Source of the DNA: Buxus sempervirens | Taxonomy: Eukaryota > Streptophyta > Magnoliopsida > Buxales > Buxaceae | Reading direction: 5' to 3' | Length of the DNA stretch: 64,000 bases | Assembly (NCBI GenBank): GCA_947561395.2 | Contig: OX387191.1 | Coordinates: 36,721,439-36,785,438 of the forward strand | In this document: positions 33,795 through 45,557 of the stretch, piece after piece | Position numbering within the stretch: the first letter of the stretch is position 1 | How the letters are laid out: each line of letters begins with the position of its first letter | The notes under the pieces: model-generated | Database searches by the model: none | Told to the model about the DNA's origin: nothing | The model's input: only the letters and a program-made list of their open reading frames with translations | Made by a program: the position numbers and the translations under genes

Positions 33795-36315
33795 TGTAAC
33801 ACCCCAGATCCAGGTTTATTTTAAAACATAAACCTGAACCTAGTACGTTAGGATAATGGCCCAAAACAACTAATCCAGACTTAAGCAATTTCAATAAATA
33901 TAATCAGAGTGTGGAAATAAAAGATATATTGTTCTAAGAAGCGTGGAATATAAAAATTAAACATCCAATACCAATCCATCAAACTAAGTCTGGAAAGGGT
34001 TAACTAAAATAAAATGTATCAACATCCACCAAGATCATCTAAATAAAAATAAACTAAAACAATCCCTCAAAATACCAAGTCAATTAAATAATAAAAATCC
34101 CTAAACCTACGCAGGAATAAAATAATCTTCTTCCTGGTACTCAATATAATCCCCAGAAGTGTCTATCCCTACAATATCCTTACCAGGAATATCTAAAAAC
34201 AAAACCGATAAAACGAATATGTGAGAAACAACATCTCAGTAAGTAGTTATGCAAATAGTTTGTAACAATTCAAATATATGCAACGTTTAATCAACTAATC
34301 ACAACAAATACAAAACAATAATAATTAAATGAAAATGAAACAATCACAATCAGTTCAACCTCATGGGACTCATGAAATAGAAAACCAGAGAAAGAACGTA
34401 GACATGTGCCAATATGCTACCTAACCAATTTACAGGTGGACCAGACGCACCTACTGACTGGTTGTTCGACACCCAACGGAAGAACTCGACCGACAACCGC
34501 AGTGAGTTAGCATGTACGGTCCAACCTATCCAGGAGCTGTACCATCCTCGAGATGATGGAATGCCTATGACACATAATTCAAACCCCTCTAGAAGACATT
34601 TCACTTACTAGCTAATCTATGGATCCATGCAATTGCTAAGCCCACTCAACGTTGGAAAACCAAAACCAGGTGATCAACATATCTCCCAATAACACCCGCA
34701 TACGTGGAGACACAACTGTGTCAATAACAAACCCGCAACAACGGAATAACCAAAACAGGCAATAGCCTTGTCACAACTGTGACCCAACAAGTGGAACCAA
34801 GTCATATGTCCAAAATTCAGGTTTCAATGGGCAACTATGTCTCGGATATGTATCGAATCCTTCGATGCACAAAATACGTTCAAATAACTCAAATCGAGGA
34901 AATATAATCTGGGTTATAGAATCTAGGATTAGAATCCTAATCCAAATTCTATAATGCCCACCAAACGCCACCTAAGTTAAAAACCACTTTGGCAAAACGT
35001 ACCCAAAATCTTTATAAAAATTTATTTTAAAGATCTGCTAGTGCAACCTATCTCTAAACACTCTAATCTTGATGGTACATGGGTTGAAATTGAATAAAAA
35101 CATTTTTGTAGTGGAAAACTAGGCTGGTTGGAGAATACTTGAAAATCTTACAAGGGGTGCTCGAACGGGCGACTTTAATAATAGGTAATTTCAGGGTTTG
35201 TTGCTCAAGAGGTTGCTCAAGCGGTGGTTCGGACGTTCGCCTTCTGGGTTTTTGATCACTTTCGGGTTTTTTTAACAAAATAAAAACACAGGCGGGGTGC
35301 CCACAAACTCCTTCTCGAGGCCCATCGGGGCGCTCGAGCGGCAGTTCGAGCGGGCTCTCGCAAAACCAATTTTCTAAATTTTCTGAAATGTTGCGTAAAT
35401 CACATAAAAATCCGAAACTTCAAATAGAAGGCATCAAAATCATTCAAGAATATTGCATAAACATATTGGAATAGATTAAGACAATTGAAACACACAATCA
35501 AATACAAACATATCATCAAATGCACGAATAAACATGATCATCGTATAAACTTCAAAATTATGTTAATGCAATTTTTTAAAGGGACTACTTACCTCTTTGT
35601 GACTTAAATCTTCTCTAACCACACTGCTAAATCTCCCCAAAGATTAACAAATCGAATTCAGCAAGCCTTTATCTTTCTGAATCAAACAATCACACTTTCA
35701 AAACTTATCTTCATGTTTAAAACTTCCAAAAACATAACTTTTAAATCCCATCTCCTTACCTTTAAGTCCAAACAAAATTCCTCTCTTTCTCCTTCTTCAG
35801 ATCTCCTTTAGAAAGGGTAAGAAGATCAATTCTGAAACTCACGAATAAGGAAGAAGAGTGGTTGGCGGCTGTTCACTTCCTTGGACATGAATAGGCGCAA
35901 GTAGATTTAGGTTTTTTATTATTTTTCTCTCCTTTTTACTCTTTTTCCCATACTAACTCTTTCACCCTATTATACATCCTTATTACAATCTTACCCTTAA
36001 TCCCTCTTCAAACCAACCACCACTTCATAAAACCATGTATGGTTTGATCAACCCCACCTCCTCTAGGGTCGACCATAAAAATCTTTTCTCTTGTTTTTCA
36101 TTTAATTAGATCATCACTATAATAATCTAAATAATAGAAATTAAATTCTACTCAATCTAAATTTATAATCTCACCTTAGATTAGCTTTCCAAGTTCTCCG
36201 GGTCACCTTGAATATCTCCTGGTTGAACCAATTCTTCATCCCCTGCATTATATCAACTTGATCAGTCTATTTATTAATTACAATTATTTTATTAATAAAA
36301 GTCTGGGATTTTACA
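33795..36315 (-). mobile_element. 5' LTR of element D
   Basis: Plus-strand ends are TGTAACACCCCAGATC and GGGATTTTACA; length about 2.5 kb. It is the same family as 1-335 and the H LTR (56451 onward): all share 'tagctaa(t/g)ctatggatcca' and the TGTAAC(A/G)CCCC start. No coding is seen; the short frames here are not genes. Confidence 0.85.
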
Positions 36316-37005
36316 TTCTGGTTCCATTCTTGGAGAAGGTTAGGGTATGATACAGTTGAGCAAGTTTCAGTGGCATGATTCGGTACCCAATCAAGAGTTG
36401 ATCCACAATTTCCATGAGGGCCAAATTAATGGTGTCTCCCCCAGTTGGAAAAAATATTTGTGACAGAACACAAGGGTGAAGGTGTCCCACCAAACACGGG
36501 CCTTTCCCCCCTTTTGTTTCTTATCTTTTGTGCGAGGAAGTTCTTGGAGACCCTTGTGAATGATTTGTCACCTCCTAAAGTTTGTAATTCTTCTCACGAG
36601 AGGCCAAAGAAAGTACAAGCTTCATTCTTGTAACTGTCTTTGAGGTTTGGCCTGGCGGGTTCTTCACGATCACGAACCCTAAGGAGTAAGTCTAACTCCT
36701 CAATCGTGAGTGTCAACTCTATAGTCCCAAATCAAAATACTGAAAACTGAAGATCCCAGAATAACAAGGATGACTGAATCATGTTCCAGTTGATTGGCAC
36801 ATTCAATAATGATAAAGTTTTCACATGTGGTATTATGCCTCCCATTTAATCTGCTCATCCCCTTGAAGCTGTCGTGTCCAAGATCGGATCCAAGGGTGTC
36901 CCAGGCACATTTCTCTATCCTAGGGAACTTGGTTTTCTCAAAAGATGAAGACGATGCCATATACTTTACTATCCAATTAGTGTTCCAAGTCATTTTGGAT
37001 TTCAA
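36316..37005 (-). pseudogene. Upstream extra ORF of element E (DUF7745-like)
   Basis: It lies on the minus strand, in the sense of element E, between its 5' leader and where gag would be. The N-terminal part has 'PRIEKCAWDTLGSDLGHDSF', 'CANQLEHDSVILVILGSS' and 'SILIWDYRV', followed at about 36690-36715 by 'LTIEELDLLLR' in a neighbouring frame. Near 36380-36440 comes 'GGDTINLALMEIVDQLLIGY'. These are in the order expected for the N-terminal half of the DUF7745-like family, whose C-terminal half is the antisense ORF of element A. Function is unknown. It is broken. Element D's LTR abuts its downstream side. Confidence 0.6.
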
Positions 37006-38440
37006 TGTGAAAGCTCTCTATTAGTGTGACGAATAATAAAAATCAAAGCAAGTAAAGAAAAAGGACAGTACATCACCATATTTCATGCCTCTAAACAAGG
37101 AAAGAAACCATGCACACAACGCGTGTGATCCTAAGGGTTGGTGCCTATCAAGGCACGACTCCTAGACATATTTGTGTAAGGAAGCACACCCAAGTCCTGA
37201 CCAGCCTTATCCTTTCATTTGCTCTTTCATCTGTTAAGGTAAAACTTACAACTTGCCAGCTAGGGTGAAAATTACATGATGTTCAAAAAACTGAAAGAGA
37301 ATGCAATCTTAGGGTTGTTGAGAACTATAAGAAAGGATACATTTGATTCAAACAGGGTAAGATGAAAGGGCCTAATTCTAGGGTCAACTTTCTTTGTTCT
37401 GATCTAGCCTGCTTTCATCTGCTTAAAGACTGATCTGGACTCAAGATACTTCTTACGAACTCAATGGGTCGAAGCCCACGGCTCTCAGGACTCAATGCAT
37501 GCATCTGGGGTGGTTCTTCTGATCAAATTTTAGGTAAGCTTCCTAATTTAGGGCTGAGGTAGCGCAAAATCTAGGGTCCACTCCATTTGATGCAAAAGGA
37601 GGCAGGTGTTGCTGCCACTGATAGACTCTTGGGTTTTAGACTTATTTTAACTCCTCTTCATTCATCATTCACATTCACATTCACATTCACATAGTAGGGT
37701 GTATCAGAACATTAGGTTGGAAAAGGGTTTCCAACCCGAGACAAATGCCTACAAGGGTCTAAGCCAAGTACTAGACACTCGCATACCACGGCAAGAAACC
37801 AGTGGCGCTATAGGAATCCAGAAACCTGGGGGGATGTTTTACCTCGCTTTACTTGGCAAGCCACCGGCGCGCGAGGCTAATACCTTCCTAAAATTTGTTT
37901 ATACGATAAAGAAGGGTGGCTGCTAGAGAGATCTAGGTTTTGGTAAAGAAGAAATGTCATATCCAAGCCATATCATTCAATCGGATCACCCATGCGAGCT
38001 TCCTCGAGCGTGTCACCCCACGCAGTTTATATCAAAGCATGTAAACAAACAACAGTGTGCGTGAGTGCACATGTGTGCATGGGAAGGAATTTTCACTACC
38101 TCATATAGTAAAGTGACGAATTGGTACACAAATCCATGTTCTGGGAAAGTTCCCAGGAAGCTAAAGGGGTCACAAAGGTACCCCTTAAGACCAAGTTTCC
38201 TTAGGCCATTTAAGTCCTGTTTGACATAACTTTCCCAAAATACGTTTTTGCGTATAGTCAACACTTACTAAGTAAGGCGGCAAATCTTCCTTGACCAATT
38301 TGCGCAAGTGTGTGCATATGTACAAAGAGAGTGTGTGCACATGTGCAAAAAATAAGCCCATTAGAATCCAACAAATCAAATCGGGTTGGGTCATTCCCCA
38401 GCGATTCCGGGTTCGATCAAACCAGAGATTCTGGGTTCGA
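37006..38440 (-). other. 5' untranslated leader of element E
   Basis: Noncoding. On the minus strand it matches the leader of element C (47823-49040): 'cttacacaa(g/a)t(t/a)tgtctagga' followed by 'ggcaccaaccc' (37130-37180 here, 48970-49010 in C). It contains 'attcacattcacattcacat' near 37670-37690, the reverse of the 'gaatgtgaatg' run in C at 48400. Frames at 38185-38574 overlap the primer site and are not genes. Confidence 0.7.
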
Positions 38441-38460
38441 TCCCCAGCAGAGTCACCAAG
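38441..38460 (-). other. Primer binding site of element E
   Basis: Minus strand reads CTTGGTGACTCTGCTGGGGA, the Tat/Ogre-type primer site, one base from the LTR edge. Confidence 0.75.
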
Positions 38461-38461
38461 C

Positions 38462-39110
38462 TGTGCGCACCTTGGACGCGCGGAAAAGCATGTTACATGT
38501 TTTATGGAGTCGCCACTACCTAAAGTGGTGCAGGTAGACACCCATTGATTTTTGGTCTGCACCAGTGATTCCAAATAAGTGAACCGATTACAACCCAGGG
38601 AAGTCCTTGAACACCCTGGGTTGCTCCATCGAAGTGGGTTCCCTTAAATTAGTTGGATCATATTTGGGGCTGATTTATTATTATTTAAATTTTTTTATCT
38701 TTTATCTCTTATATATATTATTTATTTATGATCACATGTGTACAAACATTGGAAGAATGGGGGGTTGCTATGCTACATCCCATACAAAATAAAACATAAT
38801 ACACATGTGCCAAAAATCTAAAATAAAGAAATCCAAATCAAAGCTTCCAACATGGAGCAATCTACTCGGTGTAGATGACCGTTTTTATAACTTGACATAT
38901 CACCTATATAATGATTTGGCATAGATGATTTGTCACATGATAGAAACAAATTTGTCATGGGTTATCTGTCATCCGACAGAAACAACCCGTCATGGGTTAT
39001 CTGTCACCCGACAGAGTAGTCTGTCATGGGTTATTTGTTGCCCGACAAAAACAATAATAATTAAATAATAATAAAATATGACATGATTTATTTATATTAA
39101 ATGTATTTGG
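38462..39110 (-). mobile_element. 5' LTR of element E (right part cut by element F)
   Basis: On the plus strand it starts TGTGCGCACC at 38462, the reverse of the GGTGCGCACA end of the C LTR. Around 38800-38870 it matches the B LTR on the opposite strand, so B and E are the same LTR family. At 38935-39055 it has three copies of 'tcatgggttatctgtca' with inverted 'ccgacaga' motifs. The right edge is not sharply defined. Confidence 0.65.
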
Positions 39111-39815
39111 CATATTGGAGTGGAGATCTCCGTCTTGGGCAAAAGCCCACTTAGGGGGGGTTTCTGGCAGTCCTTAAGGTGTGGCGGACATGGGTCTGGG
39201 AATCGTTGGCAGCCAGTGACGAATCACGGCATGTCGACCTAAAATGATGAAGACGTCAAGTGATTTATAATTCCACATCCTATATGTGGGACCCGGTATA
39301 CAAATCAGAGAGCTCTATCTTTTATCATCACTATCTCTTATTTTATTCTTATCGTGAACCTAGACATCTATGAGACCAGATTCAAGATAAATATGAGAAC
39401 ATCCTAAAGCCTCAGATTGTGACAAGTGTCACAATCCTAGAGACCCATTCCTTTTATAAATATGAGAACCCTCTTCAATTTGAGGGACCCCTGGATCTTT
39501 GGTTGTTGAGAGTAGTACTTCTTTTCCTCTGGACCTTCTCCAAGTCTACCAGGAATTCTCTAAGTCCATCTTTGGATTTCTGTCTTCTACACTTTCTAGA
39601 ACCATGAAAGGAGCTCTCTGGCTTGGCATAAGTGAAGAACACTTGAGTATCTCCCATCTCTCATTCTAGCCATTGCCTACCTTTCATGCCTTATCGACTC
39701 CAACCCCTCTTCTGTTCAATAACAGCCCGGGAACAACTGCTGAGTCGGTGGTTTAGGCCAACGTCGGACATACCTCTCTTACTAAGAATCGAGATCTGAA
39801 GACACGTCATTGGCA
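39111..39815 (+). mobile_element. Putative LTR of element F
   Basis: Inferred from a TATA box TATAAATA at 39455-39462, a leader with 'cttctgttcaataacag', and an end ...TTGGCA at 39815 before a possible primer site 'tttcgacaccgtgg', after which a gag region begins. The start is not fixed, and no second copy is found in the window. Confidence 0.4.
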
Positions 39816-40264
39816 TTTCGACACCGTGGAGATAACATTGGACACGTGGACATGGATTCAAAAAAGGCACCTACATTTTCTGGCGACTTCGCTAGGGAGG
39901 TAAAGTCACTGATAGAAGAAATCTTGGAGGAATCGGCGATATGGCAGGAACTAGAAAAAGGCGAGATGGACAAAGTGATCTGGCACCGGCTGCATCTGGA
40001 GGATGTTATAAACATCAGCAAGCTGTAGCACATGATGAGAGTACGAATTCACACCCAGAACAATCTGTTCAAAATACCTGCAAACCAGTAGAAACTACTT
40101 TAGAACTAGCTCAAATACTTGCGGTGTCTCATGATTTGAATGGACGCGTTAAGGAGCTCTTCCACATTATCCACTCCAAACAACCAGAGGATCATCCGCA
40201 TATTGACGAGGAGCATGCTGAGAAACAGAAGATACCCTAAGGCTCGGTTGTTGATAAGGAAGAG

Positions 40265-40900
40265 GTGAAGCCTGATGATTATGTCACCATGGCAGAATTT
40301 GAAAGCTTGCTGAAAAGAGAAAGGAGTCAACATGAAGATGCAGATCTGTCATATGACTACCAGCCACCATATCCTATTGCAATACTCAAGAAGCCATACC
40401 CGAAAGACTACGTGGTCTCGAAGTTCACTCGCTATAGTGGAAAGACTGGCAACGCGAAGGAGCATGTCTCAAGATTTATCGATGCTCTTGGTGCACATGC
40501 CAATGACAAGGACTTGCGGCTCAGAGAATTCTCTAAATCTTTATCGGAGAAAGCTTACACCTGGTATTCGAATCTAGAGCCAGGAAATATTAACACGTGG
40601 GAGGAGATGGTGAAAGTCTTCTTTCAAAAATTCTTTTTGCTGGACGAGAAGATGACATTCATTGATTTGAGCCGAGAGCAACAGAAGTCAATGGAGGGAC
40701 TTATTGACTTCGTTAAGAGATTTCACACCATGGCACTCGATTGCCATGAAGCCATTACTGAAGAAGGACTTGTGCAACTCTGCATAAGTGGAATGAGCCA
40801 CGATTATAGGCCATTCTTAGAATATCAAGATATCAAGAGTTTTACTAAACTTCTTGAATTAGTCCATCACATAGCATCGTCGACAAAGGTGAATGACTGA
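40265..40900 (+). pseudogene. gag-type protein of element F
   Basis: A 211-residue frame with a retrotransposon-gag core: 'YPKDYVVSKFTRYSGKTGNA', 'EHVSRFIDALGAHAND', 'LREFSKSLSEKAYTWYSNLE', 'TWEEMVKVFFQKFF', 'LIDFVKRFHTMALDCHE' and 'EGLVQLCISGMSHDYRPFLE'. The Trp/Phe spacing and order are those of gypsy gag capsids. No zinc knuckle, protease or RT follows; instead there is noncoding sequence and a minisatellite. Upstream, 39810-40240 holds a partly open, acidic lead-in in other frames. It may be the gag of a non-autonomous TR-GAG-type element. The 211-residue stretch itself is open, but the larger unit looks broken. Confidence 0.75.
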
Positions 40901-41860
40901 GTCAGAAAGGAAAAGAGGTCCGCCGATGTTTTGGTGGTTGAGCCTAATAAAAGGGAGTGTCATGCAGAGGTGTCACAACATCCAGTAAACGTGTCACGCC
41001 GACCAACAAACATGGTTGCTAAACGATTTAAGAATGGTGTCAAGGTGAAGCACCACCACATCCCATCAGCTTGCCAAAATGAGCAGCTAATGTTACAACC
41101 AGGCCTTTACTACCAAATCAATGATGATTGATAGACAAACAGTAATATTTGGCATGAATCCCACAATGGTAAACCAACATGCCGTAGAGATCATCAAGAA
41201 AATAAGGAGTACAAAACCTTTAGTTCTTTTGGTAGTGGGAATATGATTTGATATTTTCACACATACAAATGCCACTTGGCTTCAATAAAAGCGAGTTGTT
41301 TTATTTGAAAGAATTTTTATATCGAATTCTGTATGGAAGAAATGTGCATAAAATAAGCAAGGAAATGCGGCATGGTATTTCAAATCTTCATTATGAAAAT
41401 TCTCTATCCTAATGATTGCCGAAAGCACGACAGCTTCATTATCAAGAAAATATTGAATATTGTTGTAGCATGACTAGCCATCCTATATTTGAGGGTTGGA
41501 TCCTATCAAGCTTGATGACATGGATTTCAGACACAAAGAAAAGGAGATATGCCGAATGAACACATCTGAAGAGGTCAAACAAATGTCTCTTGGCAAGATG
41601 AACCTGACTCTCTATCCAAGTCACTTTCTTAGAGGCCTCGACATAACCTCATCATGCTACTTCCTAACTCAGACGACCTGTCCATATATCTCTTATTAAG
41701 ACTTGAAGAATCTACAACAAAACGAGCAAAGAGTTGAATTCAAGACAAAGCAATATAAGTGAGATACTACAAAATGTGTTGAATGAAAAGCTGCATGAGA
41801 TAGAGTATTAGATGCTGAATGAGAACCTATACGAGATATTGTATGAGAGTTGATTCTTCC
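40901..41860 (+). other. Noncoding stretch downstream of the F gag
   Basis: No domain recognised. The region has short frames only and leads into the 75-bp array. I see nothing else. Confidence 0.6.
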
Positions 41861-41864
41861 GAGG

Positions 41865-42216
41865 CAAAAGATTGTGTATGGCACTGATCTGGCTAGCGAT
41901 CTAGATGGGAGCCACATTCTTTATGTCAAAAGAGATCAGTCCTATAGGCCGAAGTTTGTGCATGGCACCGATCTCACTGATGGGAGCCACATTCCTTATA
42001 GCCAGATTATCAACACCATGGATTTGTGTATGGCACCGATCTTGCTAACGAGCTTGACAGGAGCCACATTCCTTATGGTTGCATTATCAATGCCAATGGT
42101 TTGTGTATGGCACCAATCTTGCTGACGAGCTTGACGGGAGCCACATTCCTCCTGGAAAGAGAGAGATTGCCAAAGGGTTTGTGTATGGCGCCGATCTCGC
42201 TGATGAGTTTGACGGG
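41865..42216 (+). repeat. 75-bp minisatellite of element F, left part
   Basis: Five copies of a 67-84 bp unit with 'gtttgtgtatggcaccgatc' and 'gacgggagccacattcctta', starting near 41871, 41955, 42022, 42099 and 42177. The last copy is cut by the insertion of element C. Confidence 0.9.
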
Positions 42217-42785
42217 TGTAGACACCTAATTTTTGCACCCCTAAAATGAAGAAAAAATGAAAATTCAAACTAAAAGTCAAACCCTGAGGGGGTCAAAAAA
42301 TTGATTTTTTGATTTAAGTGAATTTGACCATCAAACTTCATCTCATTAAAAAGTGCATTTCGACACGGTTCCAACGCGACTGAGTTTTTTAGAATCGGAG
42401 TCCGGATGAGAAAGTTATGAGCTGGTCAAACTTTTGAGGAGCGAAAAGTTGACTTTTTGCTCGACCTTAATTCAGCTGCCAAACTTGATCCCAGTGGATA
42501 GGTGGTTCCGACCCGGTTCCAACAACACTAAGTTTGCTGAAATCGGACACCGGACGAAGAAGTTATGGGCAGTTGAAGTTTCAGAAAAACTGCCCATGCA
42601 TGTAGCAAAAGGGCAGCGGAAAATAGAATAAACCAATAAAATAAATAAAATAAAGGTATTTGTTAATATATTAAATATTTTAAATAAAAGAATCTCGTTT
42701 TTAATAAAATAATCGGAAAAATCGAATGAAATCTTTACAAAAAATCAAATTGAATAATGGTTTGAAATCCAAACATTTTAAAAAA

Positions 42786-43012
42786 CATGCTCGCCCGTAT
42801 TTGAAATACAGGCAGGACATGCCTGTATTTGAAATACAGGCAGGCTTCTAGAAGAGGACGCGCATCATTGTACGGCGGGACAAGCGTTCCGTACGTCCGA
42901 TTCAGCGAGATTTGGAAATGTGCGTTTTTCGCCCGCATTTGAAATACGGGCAAGGCATGCCCGCATTTTAATTACAGGCAAGGCATGCCCGCATTTCAAA
43001 TACGGGTACGAA
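42786..43012. repeat. Palindrome array (GCCCGTATTTGAAATACGGGC type) in the C LTR
   Basis: Five inverted repeats: 'gcccgtatttgaaatacagg', 'gcctgtatttgaaatacagg', 'gcccgcatttgaaatacggg', 'gcccgcattttaattacagg' and 'gcccgcatttcaaatacggg', joined by 'caggcatgcc'-like spacers. It ends 8 bp before the TATA box. Confidence 0.9.
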
Positions 43013-43020
43013 TTTTTGCC

Positions 43021-43028
43021 TATAAATA
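43021..43028 (+). promoter_or_regulatory. TATA box of the C LTR
   Basis: TATAAATA in 'tttgcctataaatagagagg', immediately after the palindrome array. Confidence 0.7.
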
Positions 43029-44682
43029 GAGAGGCCAGCTCCCCATTCGAACAAGCTGGTCCCCCACAACCCTTTCCCTCTCCCTCTGGGTTACTTGCTC
43101 GTCCAACCTCTGCCCAACTTCTGCCAGAATCCCACTAGCCCAAAAATATCCCCAAAATACCCCTAGACTACACCGTCCTTCCTCACCTTCAATCCCTTTT
43201 AACCCAAAGAGAGGAGGTCCTTTTCAAACCCATTTTGGGAAATCAACGGGAGTGCGGAAGCGCTGCCATAATTCTTGGACCTCCACAACACACAAAAACT
43301 AACAAGTAGTGATACTATAAGTATTCTAATCATTTTAAATAAACTGATTTTAACATCCCTTCAAGTCTCTTCATTTCTTTACTTATTATTCAGTCTTTTA
43401 TATTATCTCTAACTTGTTTGCTACGTTTGGCATGCCATGACAGACCCCACAAAGACGAATGTCTCTATACGGAAAGGGAAGAGAGTGGATTCATAAAATA
43501 AAACAATAAAACTTACAAACTAACATATCTTTGTTATTTGATTTCGTTTGCAAAGTGCAAGAGGGGTTTGTCCTCTTTAAATTATCTAATGTAACCCCAT
43601 CCCATTCCCTCCTTTCTTTCTCCTTTTAAGCAATCAGAAGGTGACTTAGCAAAGTGAAGAAAAGTGGGATTTAGTTCCAAAACACCAGAAGACAAAGAAG
43701 AAGACTTGAAGGCAAACAAAGGCATTTGCATAACAAGAATTGTGCTAGAACCATCAACAGAAGTCATCGGAACCTCCAATAAGGCAACCAAGGTGATTCC
43801 GGCCAAAATCGGCACAAAAATGTAAAATCAGGCGTGCTCGTATTTGTAGTGCGGTCTGGGTGTGCCCGTATTTACTATACGGGCAAGCTTGAATCGTATT
43901 GAATTTACGAGTAAGGTTAGCCCGTATAGAGAATGCGGGCAGTTTTAAGAATAAGCTTAAAAATAAGAATTTTTGGCCCGGTTGGATTCGCTCTGACCCG
44001 AACCGGTTGACTCGTCCTTGCAAAGATGTTTGGGCTATTCTTAGCCCATTATGGACTGTGGGCCTGGATGGGCCCACCAAGACCTCCTTGGGCCCACTTA
44101 AGTGGCCCACCTTAGACCGGCCCAAACCGGGCCCGTTTTCAACAAACGGGCCCCAGGCCACATGATTCCTAGCTAACGGGCCAAATCCAAGCCCACTAAG
44201 CTCATTGCATGTATAAATAGTTTAATTTAATAAATAACCAAAAAAGGGTTACCCAATAAGGGATTGGGCCCCAAGGCCAACCTTGACAACCTACGGGTCT
44301 TCCAACGGGACCCGTACCCGACTCATCTCACCTAAATAAAAAAGATAAAATAAAATAAAAAGGGACCCACACCTCTAGAGGACCCCGCCAGACCAAAAAA
44401 GGTACATGCTGGTCTAGGAAGGGTGAAAATTGACTCAAAACCAAGGAGACCTGAGGGACCCGTCAAACCGACGGGGCGGGCCGGGGTGTCTTCGGATTCC
44501 CCGGACGTAACCGAGGACTTAGCTAGAACTCTGAAAAGCCGCAGACCAGACTTAGACCCGGATCGGGCAAACACCATGTCTGCCTGCACCTCTCAGGCAG
44601 TGGAGACTCCCAAAGTCCCGAGGCACGCACGAACCGACGTGCGCCTTGTGTGCGATCTAAGTCATTTTTAGGTGCGCACAGC

Positions 44683-44702
44683 TTGGCGACTCTGCTGGGG
44701 AC
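44683..44702 (+). other. Primer binding site of element C
   Basis: TTGGCGACTCTGCTGGGGAC, two bases after the LTR end; the Tat/Ogre-type site. Confidence 0.85.
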
Positions 44703-45286
44703 CCCTCAACCCAATCGGACCCTGGTTATCAAACGAGTCAACTTAGGTGGATATAAGCAGATTTTGGAAGTACTTCTTGTCCAACCTTAGTTGTTTACGA
44801 AACTTATGCAATTACATGATATTGGGGGATCCTATTGTAGACACCCCAAAATTGCACGATTTTTGATAAATCTTGGAGAGAAATATTTTATTGGAATTTT
44901 CAATTCTTTGCATTGGGTTTGAGATCCTTAACCCATTTGAATCCAAAACCGTAAAGGAAAAGGCCCGAATTCAATCCTTTGTGCAAAGTCAAACTTTTTC
45001 CGGTTGAATTTTGTTGACTTTTGACCCCAGAAAATGAAATATTTTTTTAAGCAAGATTTCAAGATAATTTTTCTCGGTAATCAGGTTTTTAGCCATGTTA
45101 TTGCATAAAAGAATTTTTTGAGATTTTAAATCTTGACGAATCCTTGGTTTTAACATGTTGAATCTTTTTACCGGACCTGAAAAACCGGAATTTAGCCTGG
45201 AACTGGAAAGTTGACTTTTAATTCACTTGGAATTTGGGTCTGGAACTATTTTTAATGGATTCAAATGGGGGGGGGGGGGGTGTTTG

Positions 45287-45367
45287 CTTATTTACATGTA
45301 ATATCTTAAGTAAATGGAGATTAAAAATACGAGGATATTTACTTAAACGATATTACATGTAAATAAG
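45287..45367. mobile_element. 81-bp hairpin (MITE-like), copy 1
   Basis: CTTATTTACATGTAATATC with AAGTAAAT, a 20-bp loop, then the reverse complement ending ATTACATGTAAATAAG. Nearly the whole unit is one stem. A run of G lies just upstream (about 45267-45280). A diverged second copy is at 63274-63352. Confidence 0.75.
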
Positions 45368-45406
45368 TATTGCCTGTGTTAAAATTCGGATAAAAGCTTC
45401 TTTTTT

Positions 45407-45557
45407 TTGTATCCGACAGATAATGTCTGATACAAAACATCTTTATTGTATCCGACAGATAATGTCGAATACAAAGGATCTTTATTGTATCCGACAAATA
45501 ATGTCGGATACAAAGGGAATTGCTTGTATCCGACCTGACATGTCGGATACAAGCTTT
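45407..45557. repeat. Palindrome array in the solo A-type LTR
   Basis: Four inverted repeats, GTATCCGACAGATAATGTC(T/G)GATAC and variants, about 40 bp apart. They are more regular than those in element A. Confidence 0.9.

Larger units (their letters stand above)
29474..36315 (-). mobile_element. Element D: chromovirus-like Ty3/gypsy element on the minus strand, 5' part only
   Basis: The 5' LTR is at 33795-36315. An initiator-Met-type primer site (TGGTATCAGA on the minus strand) lies at 33782-33791. Then, leftwards, come gag, zinc knuckle, protease, RT and RNase H. No integrase and no left LTR are present. The LTR start TGTAACACCCC and the RT block '[14 protein letters not shown]' fit Tekay/Del-like chromoviruses (inference). 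There are many breaks, so it is a fossil. Its gag is interrupted by copia-like LTR K (about 31929-33120). It abuts B LTR sequence on the left and element E on the right, so its flanks are rearranged. Confidence 0.85.
42217..44680 (+). mobile_element. 5' LTR of element C
   Basis: About 2.46 kb. A palindrome array (42786-43012) directly precedes a TATA box at 43021-43028. A second palindrome cluster is at 43836-43942. The end 'ttttaggtgcgcaca' matches the E LTR end on the opposite strand. Its last 1.1 kb matches 49949-51051. Confidence 0.88.

Noticed and set aside
36445-36633. Plus-strand frame with 'LSPLLFLIF' that resembles the LINE RT block 'GDPLSPLLF'.
   Set aside because: The minus strand over the same bases gives a longer, ordered match to the extra-ORF family ('GGDTINLALMEIVDQLLIGY'), and context (leader, primer site, LTR of element E on the minus strand) supports that reading. 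A LINE fragment remains possible but weaker.
42785-43012. Palindrome cluster taken as rho-independent-type terminators or an origin.
   Set aside because: Plant nuclear DNA inside an LTR next to a TATA box; no T-run after the stems.
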